Positions 23,727-31,572 of a stretch of 33,737 nucleotides of DNA are shown one piece after another; within the stretch, counting starts at the first letter, position 1, and each line of letters begins with the position of its first letter. Origin of the DNA: Hyphomicrobiaceae bacterium (GTDB lineage: Bacteria; Pseudomonadota; Alphaproteobacteria; Rhizobiales; Hyphomicrobiaceae); NCBI GenBank assembly GCA_025351355.1, contig JANXWC010000186.1, positions 1 to 33,737 of the forward strand, given 5' to 3'. A program made the position numbers and the translations under genes. Under the pieces are notes generated by a model, which worked only from the letters and a program-made list of their open reading frames with translations, was not told where the DNA came from and made no database searches.

Positions 23727-24182
23727 GTGAGCGCTCGTGCATCGAAGACATCCGGTCCGCGGGAGACCTTTCGCCGCTGGAGCGAACATACGGCCAGTGC
23801 CATCGGTACGCCGGTTGCATTTTTTGTCGCACTCGCCGTCATCGTCGGCTGGGCTGCGGCCGGTCCCCTTTTTGGATTTTCTGACACGTGGCAATTTGTC
23901 ATCAACACCGGCACCACGATCATCACGTTTCTGATCGTTTTTCTCATCCAGAATACGCAAAATCGCGATACGCGGATTTTCAATCTCAAACTTGACGAAC
24001 TGTTGCGCGCGGTCGAGGGCGCGCGCACTGATTTTTCAGGTTTGAACCATCTGTCGGAACGGCAGCTGGACGAACTCAGCAGTGAATTCAGCCGGCTGGC
24101 TGAACGTTACGGTGCGCTCGTTCACGATGATCTTGCGCAAGTGCGGCAGGGACTTGCCGAACGTCAATCGAAGGCGGAGTGA
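23727..24182 (+). CDS. Low-affinity iron permease family protein
   Basis: The protein (151 residues from the GTG at 23727) matches the low-affinity iron permease family. A first span contains IGTPVAFFVALAVIVGWAA, followed by the family motif GFSDTWQFVINTGTTIITF, the span LIVFLIQNTQNRDTRI and KLDELLRAVEGAR. The soluble C-terminal tail is helical. Despite the name, transport of iron is not established for the bacterial proteins, and two spans are few for a transporter. AAGGAGG lies about five bases before the GTG at 23727; another GTG at 23667 directly follows the upstream stop but has no site. It closes the small envelope cluster. Confidence 0.85.
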   Translation: MSARASKTSGPRETFRRWSEHTASAIGTPVAFFVALAVIVGWAAAGPLFGFSDTWQFVINTGTTIITFLIVFLIQNTQNRDTRIFNLKLDELLRAVEGARTDFSGLNHLSERQLDELSSEFSRLAERYGALVHDDLAQVRQGLAERQSKAE

Positions 24183-24301
24183 GCCAACGCCGGATTGGAT
24201 GGATTCGGGCAGTTGCGCACGTCATCAGATAGTTGCTTCACACCAAGCCGCTGGCGCACTAGGTTGGCCGATCACCACCAGCAAAGGCGGTAACCCGGCC
24301 C

Positions 24302-25840
24302 ATGACGATAGCTTCGACGACGACCGCCAAAAACCGCACGCTTCGGCTCAATGCACGCGACAACCTGGTCGTCGCAGTGGATGCGATCGAGGTCGGGGCA
24401 GCGGTCGAAAACGTGTTGGCCACGGCACGTGTGCCGCGCGGGCACAAGATGGCGACGGGCAAAATCGCCAAAGGTGAGCCGGTATTGAAGTTCGGGCAGA
24501 TCATCGGGTTTGCCGGTGAGGAGATTTTGCCGGGCGCGCATATTCACACGCACAACTGCGGTTTTGCGGCATTCGATCGCGATTATGCGTTCGCGCAGGA
24601 TGCCAAGACCGAGCTCATTTTGCCGGTCGAGCAACAGGCGACGTTTCAGGGGTTCCGGCGCAGTAATGGGCGCGTCGGCACGCGCAATTATATCGGCGTC
24701 GTGACGAGCGTGAACTGCTCGGCGACGGTGGCGCGCTTCATTGCCGAGGCGGTCAACAAATCCGGTATTCTGGCCGACTATCCGACCATCGATGGGGTCA
24801 TTCCGCTGGTGCATTCGACGGGCTGCGGCATCGACAGCGACGGCGAGACGTTCGAGGTGTTGAAGCGCACGACCTGGGGTTATGCGTGCAATCCCAACAT
24901 GGCCGGGGTGCTGGTGGTGGGGTTGGGCTGCGAGGGGTTCCAGATCGCGCGCATGAAGCAGGCGTATGGCATCCAGGAAAGCACGACATTCCGAACCATG
25001 ACGATCCAGGACACCGGCGGCACGAAGAAGTCGATCGCGGCTGGAGTTGAGGCGGTCAAGGCGATGCTGCCGATCGCGGGTAAAGTGCGCCGCGAGACGA
25101 TGCCGGCGTCGGAGCTGATGCTGGCGCTGCAATGCGGCGGCTCGGATGGATATTCTGGCATTACGGCGAACGTGGCACTTGGCGTGGCCGTGGACATGCT
25201 GGTCAAGCATGGCGGCACGGCGGTGCTCGCAGAAACGCCGGAAATCTATGGCGCCGAGCATCTACTGACACGCCGCGCGCGTGACCGGGCGACTGGGGAA
25301 AAACTCGTCGACATCATCAAGTGGTGGGAAGACTACACGGCACGCGCTCGTATGAGCATGGACAATAATCCGAGCCCCGGCAACAAGGCGGGCGGGCTCA
25401 CGACCATTCTCGAGAAGTCGCTGGGGGCGGCAGCGAAGGGCGGTTCGACGACGCTGAATGCGGTCTATCGCTACGCCGAGCCGATCACCGAGAAGGGCTT
25501 CGTCTACATGGATACGCCGGGCTACGACCCTGTGTCGGCGACGGGCCAAGTGGCGGGTGGCTGCAACATGCTGGCGTTCACGACCGGCCGCGGTTCGGCC
25601 TACGGCTGCAAGCCGACGCCATCGATCAAGCTGGCGACCAACACTGACATCTACATGCGCATGATCGACGACATGGACATCAACTGCGGCGACATCGTCG
25701 ACGGCGTGCCGCTGGCGCAGAAGGGGCAGGAGATTTTTGACAAGGTGCTGGCCGTCGCTTCGGGCGAAAAATCAAAGTCCGAAGACCTCGGCTACGGCGA
25801 TGCCGAGTATGTGCCCTGGCAGATCGGCGCGACGATGTGA
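24302..25840 (+). CDS. UxaA family sugar-acid dehydratase (altronate/galactarate type)
   Basis: The 512-residue enzyme fuses an N-terminal SAF domain (about 12-86, ending with the metal-binding-like GAHIHTHN at 78-85) to the large UxaA/GarD domain starting at GRVGTRNY (123-130). That domain contains HSTGCGID, LGCEGFQ, QCGGSDGYSGITAN and a C-terminal GRGSAYG segment. The family dehydrates altronate, galactarate or related acids to 2-keto-3-deoxy acids in an iron-dependent reaction. The substrate is not fixed because no uronate isomerase, reductase or KDG kinase gene is adjacent. The ATG at 24302 is preceded at distance by AAGGCGG. Expression control is not visible in the 119-bp gap. Confidence 0.9.
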   Translation: MTIASTTTAKNRTLRLNARDNLVVAVDAIEVGAAVENVLATARVPRGHKMATGKIAKGEPVLKFGQIIGFAGEEILPGAHIHTHNCGFAAFDRDYAFAQDAKTELILPVEQQATFQGFRRSNGRVGTRNYIGVVTSVNCSATVARFIAEAVNKSGILADYPTIDGVIPLVHSTGCGIDSDGETFEVLKRTTWGYACNPNMAGVLVVGLGCEGFQIARMKQAYGIQESTTFRTMTIQDTGGTKKSIAAGVEAVKAMLPIAGKVRRETMPASELMLALQCGGSDGYSGITANVALGVAVDMLVKHGGTAVLAETPEIYGAEHLLTRRARDRATGEKLVDIIKWWEDYTARARMSMDNNPSPGNKAGGLTTILEKSLGAAAKGGSTTLNAVYRYAEPITEKGFVYMDTPGYDPVSATGQVAGGCNMLAFTTGRGSAYGCKPTPSIKLATNTDIYMRMIDDMDINCGDIVDGVPLAQKGQEIFDKVLAVASGEKSKSEDLGYGDAEYVPWQIGATM

Positions 25841-25845
25841 GTGAG

Positions 25846-26484
25846 TTACCCTGAATGAGGCATTGATTTGATAAACATCTGGTCAAACCATTCTGGGTTC
25901 TCTGACTTTTGGTGCCAGTGCAGGTCGTTCCGATTGGCGTAACGCAGCAGAGTTACGCCGTCAGACCCATCGTATGGCACCGTACACTCGTTCAGTAAAT
26001 TTACTTCAGACACATGGACCGACGATATTTTAGCAAGTAGGGATAGCGCGGTTTCGACAGCGTCGCGGATTTCGCTCCAAGCTGGTGCACCCTTGTAGAC
26101 AGCCTCTTGGTGAGCCAACTCCTTTAGGTCAATGTGAGCAACGACCTTGTCGCGCGGATGCTCAAGCTGCCTGGCCGTTTTTCTCAACTCCTCTAGTTCC
26201 AGTTTTTCATTGCTGCTGAGGCACGCGGCGACTTCGGGCGATTGAGTTAAAATCCATTCAAACCCAGCCTGTGTGCGACGATCGAGGGTTCTCATACATA
26301 TCAACTCGACGCTTCTAACCATTGCTTCGTAGGCCAGGGAATAGAAAGATGGCAGGTTGACATGGGTGAGTTCGCCGGACTCCGTAATTGCGAAGAGAGC
26401 CGCCATATAGTATCGCGCCTGCAATAGGTCGCGAAAGTTTAGCTTGATCGCGGCGGCCAGTTCTTCGCGCAAACTCCCCGTCAT
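25846..26484 (-). CDS. HEPN-family (AbiU2-like) protein
   Basis: The 212-residue protein is mostly helical, with the HEPN motif R-x5-H at Arg111-His117 in RDKVVAH, preceded by the long helix KLELEELRKTARQLEHP. This pattern resembles the AbiU2-type HEPN proteins found with abortive infection and toxin systems, in which the Arg and His form a ribonuclease active site. The N-terminal half (LREELAAAIKLNFRDLL, SFYSLAYEAMVRSVEL) fits the usual helix bundle. Activity is inferred. The gene is divergent from a Phd/PIN toxin-antitoxin pair with a perfect 24-bp palindrome between, and its composition is richer in A and T than flanking metabolic genes. It converges with the UxaA gene, five bases away. 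Confidence 0.55.
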   Translation of the reverse strand: MTGSLREELAAAIKLNFRDLLQARYYMAALFAITESGELTHVNLPSFYSLAYEAMVRSVELICMRTLDRRTQAGFEWILTQSPEVAACLSSNEKLELEELRKTARQLEHPRDKVVAHIDLKELAHQEAVYKGAPAWSEIRDAVETALSLLAKISSVHVSEVNLLNECTVPYDGSDGVTLLRYANRNDLHWHQKSENPEWFDQMFIKSMPHSG

Positions 26485-26609
26485 GACAAGCCAACCTCAG
26501 CTGTTTTTCCGGATTTAAAGCTCAACGAAACGGCGATATTGTGTCGCTTAGCTTTGGCAATTGGCGATAATCCGGCAGTGCGATTTGCATTCTTATTGCA
26601 TTTCTTGAC

Positions 26610-26633
26610 AAAGTGGCCACGCGTGGCCACTTT
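26610..26633. promoter_or_regulatory. Perfect 24-bp palindrome, likely operator of the toxin-antitoxin operon
   Basis: Bases 26610-26633 read the same on both strands; the half-site is aaagtggccacg. It overlaps the last base of a consensus TTGACA (26605-26610) and ends seven bases before the antitoxin ATG. Phd/YefM antitoxins commonly bind such palindromes to repress their own promoter. It also lies in the gap shared with the divergent HEPN gene. Confidence 0.75.
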
Positions 26634-26640
26634 GGGTGTC

Positions 26641-26934
26641 ATGAAGACCGTTGGCATCAAGGCGCTCAAGGACAACCTCAGTGCGTACGTGCGCGCAGCC
26701 GAGGCGGGTGAGATCGTGCGCGTCACCGACCGTGGCAAGGTGGTGGCCGAACTGGTGCCGCCACGCGCGCTCGCGAAGCCGGGAACGACCGAGGAAATTC
26801 TCGACCAATTGGAGCGAGAGGGGTTGCTGATCCGTGCCAAGAAGGGGCCATGGAAGCGGCCACCGAAAGGTATGGCGTTGGCCTCGTTCGACGAACTCAT
26901 GAAGGGCCTTGATGCGGATCGCGAGGATCGGTGA
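26641..26934 (+). CDS. Type II antitoxin, Phd/YefM family
   Basis: The 97-residue protein has an N-terminal Phd/YefM DNA-binding domain, seen in MKTVGIKALKDNLSAYVRAA, then GEIVRVTDRGKVVAELVPP, the standard family pattern. The C-terminal part (TTEEILDQLEREGLLIRAKK onward) should wrap around and inhibit the toxin. The ATG at 26641 starts the conserved domain. No good ribosome binding site precedes it, and the nearest TTGACA would place the transcript start very near the ATG, so leaderless translation is possible. Its stop overlaps the toxin start as GTGA. Autorepression through the 24-bp palindrome just upstream is expected. Confidence 0.88.
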   Translation: MKTVGIKALKDNLSAYVRAAEAGEIVRVTDRGKVVAELVPPRALAKPGTTEEILDQLEREGLLIRAKKGPWKRPPKGMALASFDELMKGLDADREDR

Positions 26935-27317
26935 TCTACATTGATACGTCGGTGATGTTGGCGACGGTGTTCGATGAACCGAGGCGCCCGCCCGACGCGC
27001 TTTGGTCCAAGGCCAGTTTTTCAAGTCGCCTGCTCGAGTACGAAGTAGCGGTGCGGTTGAACGCGCTCGGACGACGATCTAAGGCTCGTCAACTTGCCGA
27101 CGATTTTCTCAGTCACGTCGAACTCGTCCCTCTGGATGCGCCGGCCTTGAGCCGCGCGCTGCAACCTTTCCCGGTGCCGCTGCGAACGTTGGACGCAATC
27201 CATCTCTCGACGATCCTTTTTCTGCAAGGCCGCGGGATCAAGCTCGAACTTGCTACTTATAACAAGCGTTTGGCGCTAGCCGCCAAAACTTTGGGCATCA
27301 CGCTGGCGACAGTTTAA
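26931..27317 (+). CDS. Type II toxin, PIN-domain ribonuclease (VapC-like)
   Basis: The 128-residue protein has the PIN fold: MIYIDTSV with metal-binding Asp5, glutamates at 36 and 38 in LLEYEV, and Asp88 in RTLDAIHLST. The position that is usually the last acidic residue (TYD or TAD before KRLA) is Asn111 here, in ATYNKRLA, which might weaken metal binding. PIN toxins cut tRNA, rRNA or mRNA and are held inactive by their antitoxin. The start is GTG at 26931, overlapping the antitoxin TGA by the GTGA pattern, typical of coupled toxin-antitoxin genes. A short hairpin with AGGGG/CCCCT (27317-27328) follows the stop. Confidence 0.88.
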   Translation: MIYIDTSVMLATVFDEPRRPPDALWSKASFSSRLLEYEVAVRLNALGRRSKARQLADDFLSHVELVPLDAPALSRALQPFPVPLRTLDAIHLSTILFLQGRGIKLELATYNKRLALAAKTLGITLATV

Positions 27318-27339
27318 GGGGCTCCCCTAACTGACCATC

Positions 27340-28140
27340 TCACCCCGCCCGCGCCACATCCAGCCTGTGCACCACTCCGGCACTCGCGGCCGTCAACGGC
27401 GGATAGCGCTTCAGCACCAGCGGATCGTGCCCGGGAATGACGCGTTTTGCATCACCGTCGGCCAGTCGCTTCAGCGTCCCGTACCCCCGCAGCATGTCTT
27501 CCATATCCGCGACGATCACGAACGGCTTCCCCAGTTCGAACGTCTCGTAGTAGTGCGCCGCATCAGATGCCAGCACCACCGGCCCAATAGCCGTCATCAC
27601 GCGCAGCGCCTGTAAGCCACGACTGTGCCCGCCGATCTTGTGCACCGTGAGCCCCGGCGCCACCTCCGCGTCGCCTTCGTAGAATACTACCCGCCCCGAA
27701 TACACGTTGCGTACCATATCGCAGACGTGCTCCGCCGTGAACGCGAACCGCATGTGCGGCTGACACATGCACGGGCCCGTCGCGAAAGCCATTTCCGCCG
27801 CCTGCAGGTGAAACCGCGCCTTCGGAAACGCCGCCAAAGTGCCTGCATGATCGTAGTGCAGATGCGTGATCACAACGTCGTTGATTTCGGCCGCGTCGAT
27901 GCCGATCTCGGCTAGTGCCGCAGCTGGCGCGCGCAGAATGGTACGGCCGCGCTTGTCCGCCTCAGGTTGGTCAAAACCGGTATCCACTACGATCGTTCGC
28001 TGCCCGTTGCGCACCACCCAGACGAAAAAATCCATTGGATGCGGGCTGAGGTGGTCATCGGCCATAATGAAGCTTTCGGCCCGTATGCGCTTCAGCCGCT
28101 CGGCGTACTTGACCGCCAGGATCTCATAAGTTTCAGACAT
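27340..28140 (-). CDS. MBL-fold hydrolase of the N-acyl homoserine lactonase family
   Basis: The 266-residue metallo-beta-lactamase-fold enzyme has the dinuclear zinc motif HLHYDH at 93-98, His172 in GGHSRG, bridging Asp193 in ASDAAHYYE, and His238 in PGHDP. The DAAHYYE segment and the overall length fit AttM/BlcC- and AiiA-type lactonases, which open acyl-homoserine lactones or gamma-butyrolactones. Quorum-signal breakdown is therefore plausible, but many homologues act on other lactones. The ATG at 28140 is chosen because GGAG lies eight bases upstream; the longer frame from 28194 adds 18 residues of promoter region. The gene is divergent from malonyl-CoA decarboxylase across 135 bp. Confidence 0.82.
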   Translation of the reverse strand: MSETYEILAVKYAERLKRIRAESFIMADDHLSPHPMDFFVWVVRNGQRTIVVDTGFDQPEADKRGRTILRAPAAALAEIGIDAAEINDVVITHLHYDHAGTLAAFPKARFHLQAAEMAFATGPCMCQPHMRFAFTAEHVCDMVRNVYSGRVVFYEGDAEVAPGLTVHKIGGHSRGLQALRVMTAIGPVVLASDAAHYYETFELGKPFVIVADMEDMLRGYGTLKRLADGDAKRVIPGHDPLVLKRYPPLTAASAGVVHRLDVARAG

Positions 28141-28177
28141 CACGGCGCTCCGGGCTGGTTTGATGAAAAATCGGGCG

Positions 28178-28190
28178 TTGGCTGCGCCAA
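28178..28190. promoter_or_regulatory. Inverted repeat TTGGC-TGC-GCCAA in a divergent promoter region
   Basis: The site lies midway between the divergent lactonase-like gene (38 bases from its start) and the malonyl-CoA decarboxylase gene (86 bases from its start). A five-bp perfect inverted repeat with a three-base spacer could be an operator shared by both. No regulator is adjacent. Confidence 0.3.
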
Positions 28191-28275
28191 ACATTGGCCC
28201 CGAACACGTCGCATTGTCGAGCGCTTCGGCGTATGCGAAAGCTCACTCCGATCACCGCCTCGAAGGACCGTCCCC

Positions 28276-29688
28276 GTGAACGTCTCTTTTTTACAGGAAC
28301 TTCTTGCCACTATCGCCGAGCAGGGGCGCCAGTTGATCCCCGCGTCCCTTAGCGGCGGCGGCAAGCGCGGCGACATCCACGCCTTGGCCGAGGCGCTATT
28401 GTCTGGCCAGGGTGAAGCCTCCGGCGTCGTAATCGCGCGCGAAATTCTGGGCAAATACCGCCGGTTGTCGACGGAAGAGCGGCGCGAGTTCGTCCGCTAT
28501 CTCGCCCATAGTATGCAACCCGACCAGGAGCAGATCGCCCGCGCCGCTACCAGCTATATTGCCGCCCCCAACGAGGAAACGCTCAGCGTACTGCAGCACG
28601 CCGTCGAAAGCCCGCGCCAGGAATTCTTCCGCCGCCTCAATCTCGCACCGGGCGGCACCTCTGAAATTGTCGCCCTTCGCCGCGACCTGCTGCGCGACGT
28701 CAAGAATGATCCAGCCTTCGCCCGCGTCGATCAGGACCTCCAGCACCTGTTGTCGTCCTGGTTCAACCGCGGCTTCCTCGTGCTCCGTCGTATCGACTGG
28801 CAGACGCCGGCGGCCATCCTCGAAAAAATCATCGCCTACGAAGCCGTCCACCAGATTGTCAGCTGGGAAGACCTGCGGCGTCGCCTCGATCCCACTGACC
28901 GGCGCCTTTTCGCCTTCTTCCATCCCTCCATGGTCGACGAACCCTTGATCTTCGTCGAGGTCGCTCTGATGGGCGAGACCGCCGGATCGATCCAGACCGT
29001 GTTGAGTGAACGGACCAAGCCCGGCGACACCCCGCACGCACCGAGCACGGCCATTTTTTATTCGATCTCCAACTGCCAGGAAGGTCTGCGCGGCATCAGC
29101 TTCGGCAACTTCCTGATCAAGCAGGTCGTGGAGGAACTGGCGCGCGAATTGCCCAGCCTGAAAACGTTCGTTACGCTGTCGCCGGCACCCCAGTTCGCAC
29201 GCTGGCTCGATCGAGTGCTCGCCGACGACCAGCACGCCGTCTTGGGACAAGCAGACCGCACCGCGCTCGCAGCCTTGAGCGACCCCCGCTGGACTGAAGC
29301 TGAGCCGGAAAGCGCCGCGCTCAAATCCGCGCTCATGTCGGCCGCTGCGCACTATCTCGTGCGCGCCAAATCCACCGACGGGCGGCCGATCGATCCAGTC
29401 GCCCGCTTCCATCTTGGCAATGGTGCGCGCCTTGAACGTGTCAACTGGCTGGGCGACGTTTCTGAAAAGGGCCTGCGCGAAGCTCACGGCATGATGGTCA
29501 ACTATGCTTATGACCTCGCAGCCATCGAAGCCAATCACGAAGCCTTCGAGAACGAGGGTATCGTCGCCACGTCGAAAGCGGTACGCGCCCTTCTGAAGGC
29601 GCCGGACAAATCGAAAGACAAAGTCAAACCGAAGCTGGAGGCCACGAAGCCCGTCACAACCAAACAACTCGCTCTTCCGAGCCGCTGA
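28276..29688 (+). CDS. Malonyl-CoA decarboxylase
   Basis: The 470-residue enzyme converts malonyl-CoA to acetyl-CoA and CO2. It has the helical N-terminal domain and the acetyltransferase-like catalytic domain with FFHPSMVDEPLIFVEVALM at about 214-232 and FYSISNCQEGLRGISFGNFL at about 261-280, then FVTLSPAPQFARWL; a late conserved histidine region is visible in NWLGDVSEKGLREAHGMM. Length matches bacterial MatA-type enzymes. The start is GTG at 28276 with AAGGA nine bases upstream, beginning the conserved helix; in-frame codons further upstream lie in the divergent promoter gap. The lysine-rich C-terminal tail (KSKDKVKPKLEATK) is probably disordered. No malonate transporter or matB is adjacent. 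Confidence 0.93.
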   Translation: MNVSFLQELLATIAEQGRQLIPASLSGGGKRGDIHALAEALLSGQGEASGVVIAREILGKYRRLSTEERREFVRYLAHSMQPDQEQIARAATSYIAAPNEETLSVLQHAVESPRQEFFRRLNLAPGGTSEIVALRRDLLRDVKNDPAFARVDQDLQHLLSSWFNRGFLVLRRIDWQTPAAILEKIIAYEAVHQIVSWEDLRRRLDPTDRRLFAFFHPSMVDEPLIFVEVALMGETAGSIQTVLSERTKPGDTPHAPSTAIFYSISNCQEGLRGISFGNFLIKQVVEELARELPSLKTFVTLSPAPQFARWLDRVLADDQHAVLGQADRTALAALSDPRWTEAEPESAALKSALMSAAAHYLVRAKSTDGRPIDPVARFHLGNGARLERVNWLGDVSEKGLREAHGMMVNYAYDLAAIEANHEAFENEGIVATSKAVRALLKAPDKSKDKVKPKLEATKPVTTKQLALPSR

Positions 29689-29753
29689 TCGCTATCCGCC
29701 AGAGCAAAACACGTATCGTGCCCCAACGCACCCCGCCGCCCGCAGGAAACTCC

Positions 29754-30524
29754 ATGCTCGCCGAAACACTTCGCACTCTCCGTCGCGATCCCGTCCTGCA
29801 ATCGTTGCGGCGATCGCTCGATGTCTATTACGGCGATGCCCCGCGCGACGCCGCCATGGACACATTGTATGCGCAGTTCCTCAAGCCCGGTCAGCTCGCG
29901 TTCGACATCGGCAGCCACGTCGGTGACCGCATCGGCTCGTTTCGCCGCACAGGCGTGCGCGTCGTCGCCCTTGAGCCGCAACCGCTTTGCGCTCGCGTCA
30001 TCCGCGCCATCTACGCCGGTGACGACAATGTCACGCTGCTCGAAAGCGCCTGTGGCCCCAAGGCGGGCTCCCTTACTCTGCACATCAATTCAGCCAATCC
30101 GACGGTGACGACAGCGTCGGTCGATTTCGTAAATGCGGCCGATGGCGCTGGCGGCTGGGAAGGCCAGAAATGGGACACTGCGATTGAAGTCCCCGTCACA
30201 ACGCTCGACGCGCTCATCGCCGCTTACGGTACGCCGGACTTCGTCAAGATAGACGTCGAAGGCTTCGAGGCCGATGTCCTCGCCGGATTATCGAAACCTG
30301 TGCCCGCGCTGTCGTTCGAATTCACCACCATCCAGCGCGACGTCGCTCACGGCTGTCTGGATCGGCTATCTCAACTCGGGCCATACACGTTTGACGTCGC
30401 CCTCGGCGAAAGCCAAAGACTGGAACTCGGCAGATGGGTCGATGCAGCAACCATGCGCCGTACCATCGACGCCTTGCCCCACAGCGCCAACTCAGGGGAT
30501 GTTTATGCCGTTGTGCGCAGTTGA
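29754..30524 (+). CDS. FkbM family SAM-dependent methyltransferase
   Basis: The 256-residue protein has the FkbM pattern: FDIGSHVGD at 50-58 for S-adenosylmethionine binding, VVALEPQP at 70-77 with the acidic residue at the second strand, and PDFVKIDVEGFEADVLAG, the family's hallmark block. FkbM enzymes O-methylate sugars, lipids or secondary metabolites; surface glycans are common targets. The ATG at 29754 has a weak AGGAA upstream; a GTG 12 codons earlier is possible. It is followed ten bases later by an exported protein gene, and another methyltransferase lies further right, which may mark the edge of a surface-glycan or modification region. Confidence 0.85.
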   Translation: MLAETLRTLRRDPVLQSLRRSLDVYYGDAPRDAAMDTLYAQFLKPGQLAFDIGSHVGDRIGSFRRTGVRVVALEPQPLCARVIRAIYAGDDNVTLLESACGPKAGSLTLHINSANPTVTTASVDFVNAADGAGGWEGQKWDTAIEVPVTTLDALIAAYGTPDFVKIDVEGFEADVLAGLSKPVPALSFEFTTIQRDVAHGCLDRLSQLGPYTFDVALGESQRLELGRWVDAATMRRTIDALPHSANSGDVYAVVRS

Positions 30525-30534
30525 GAATCGCAAC

Positions 30535-31572
30535 ATGCGTTTTCCAATAGTGTTAGCCGCACTGCTCCTGTTCGCCCAGCCGGCCCACGCTGCCAGCCTG
30601 GGCGAGCTCGCCGTCGAGATCGCTAATCAATCCGAGCCAGTTCTGTGTGCCGAGAAGGACAACGTCACGCTGGCGCTCAGCTCGGACGCTGTCAAAAGTT
30701 TCCGCATCGAGGCCGCCCACCCCGCTTACATCAACACGTTGCAACGCGACAGCTTCGAAGCTGACTGGACCGCATGTGACCTCAAATCGGACCCGTCCTT
30801 CAAATCCGAGGTCGGCGTAACCACGCGCAAAACGCTCTACGAAGAACCGGCCATGTGGATCGTCGGTTGGACGTTTCCGACCTACTGGCGCCCCTCGACT
30901 GCCACCGTCACCGTCGGCAACCGCGTCGAAAAAGGCCTGCACATGTTGCAGGTTTGGATGATCCGCCCCATGGGCGGCGAGGAAGTGCTGATCCTCTATC
31001 CGCAGGACGGGTACTGGCGCATCCGGCCCAAGGCGCCGCTGGGTCAGGCACCGACCGCGTTTGGTTCATCTTTCCTGATCGGCCCGGTGGAAATAGACGG
31101 CCGCCCCGTGGTGCGGATCTCCGATGTAACCATCGATCCAAGAGCGCTCACACTCACCGTCACTTTCGCTCGGGGCGGTTCCGCCACCGTCGCGCTCAGC
31201 AGTATTGATCACAACAAAACCGTGCTGGACGTCAATCTCAGCGCCCCCGTCGCCGGCTTGCCGTTCGCCATGATGCGATCCATGTACGTAACCGACTTCA
31301 ACAACGACGTCGCCCGCGTGGCGGTCCGCGAGGCCGGCGCCCCCGGTTGGCGCGAAGACGGCATCATGACCTTCAAGGGCGGCACTGCCACGGACCTTTG
31401 GGCCGGCCGCTCCACCATCTCCCGCCATAATTCCTCGAGCCCCGACATGATTTTTAACGCTTTTTCATCGGAGGTGCGACAACGCCCCGTCGATGCTATA
31501 GCACCCGCCGAGAGCACTGCATCTCGTGTCACCAATTCAGCCAATCCGAAGACCAGGAAAAAACAGCCATGA
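30535..31572 (+). CDS. Exported protein of unknown function
   Basis: The 345-residue product has a clear signal peptide (MRFPIVLAALLLFAQPAHAA) and a beta-rich body with cysteines near VLCAEKDN and TACDLKS, then WIVGWTFPTYWRPST, IRPMGGEEVLILYPQDGYWRI and PLGQAPTAFGSSFLIGPVE. The C-terminal 40 residues are polar and basic, ending KTRKKQP. I recognise no family. It is probably periplasmic or surface-exposed. The ATG at 30535 begins the signal peptide; the longer frame covers the FkbM gene and is rejected. The stop overlaps the next small gene as ATGA, so the two are likely translated together. Confidence 0.7.
   Translation: MRFPIVLAALLLFAQPAHAASLGELAVEIANQSEPVLCAEKDNVTLALSSDAVKSFRIEAAHPAYINTLQRDSFEADWTACDLKSDPSFKSEVGVTTRKTLYEEPAMWIVGWTFPTYWRPSTATVTVGNRVEKGLHMLQVWMIRPMGGEEVLILYPQDGYWRIRPKAPLGQAPTAFGSSFLIGPVEIDGRPVVRISDVTIDPRALTLTVTFARGGSATVALSSIDHNKTVLDVNLSAPVAGLPFAMMRSMYVTDFNNDVARVAVREAGAPGWREDGIMTFKGGTATDLWAGRSTISRHNSSSPDMIFNAFSSEVRQRPVDAIAPAESTASRVTNSANPKTRKKQP

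Noticed and set aside
27317-27328. AGGGG-CT-CCCCT after the PIN toxin as a terminator
   Set aside because: The stem is only five bp with a two-base loop and no T tract; noted in the toxin entry but not called as a terminator.
28396-29667. A 423-codon minus-strand frame antisense to malonyl-CoA decarboxylase
   Set aside because: It mirrors a well-conserved enzyme and has no recognisable domain; treated as a shadow.
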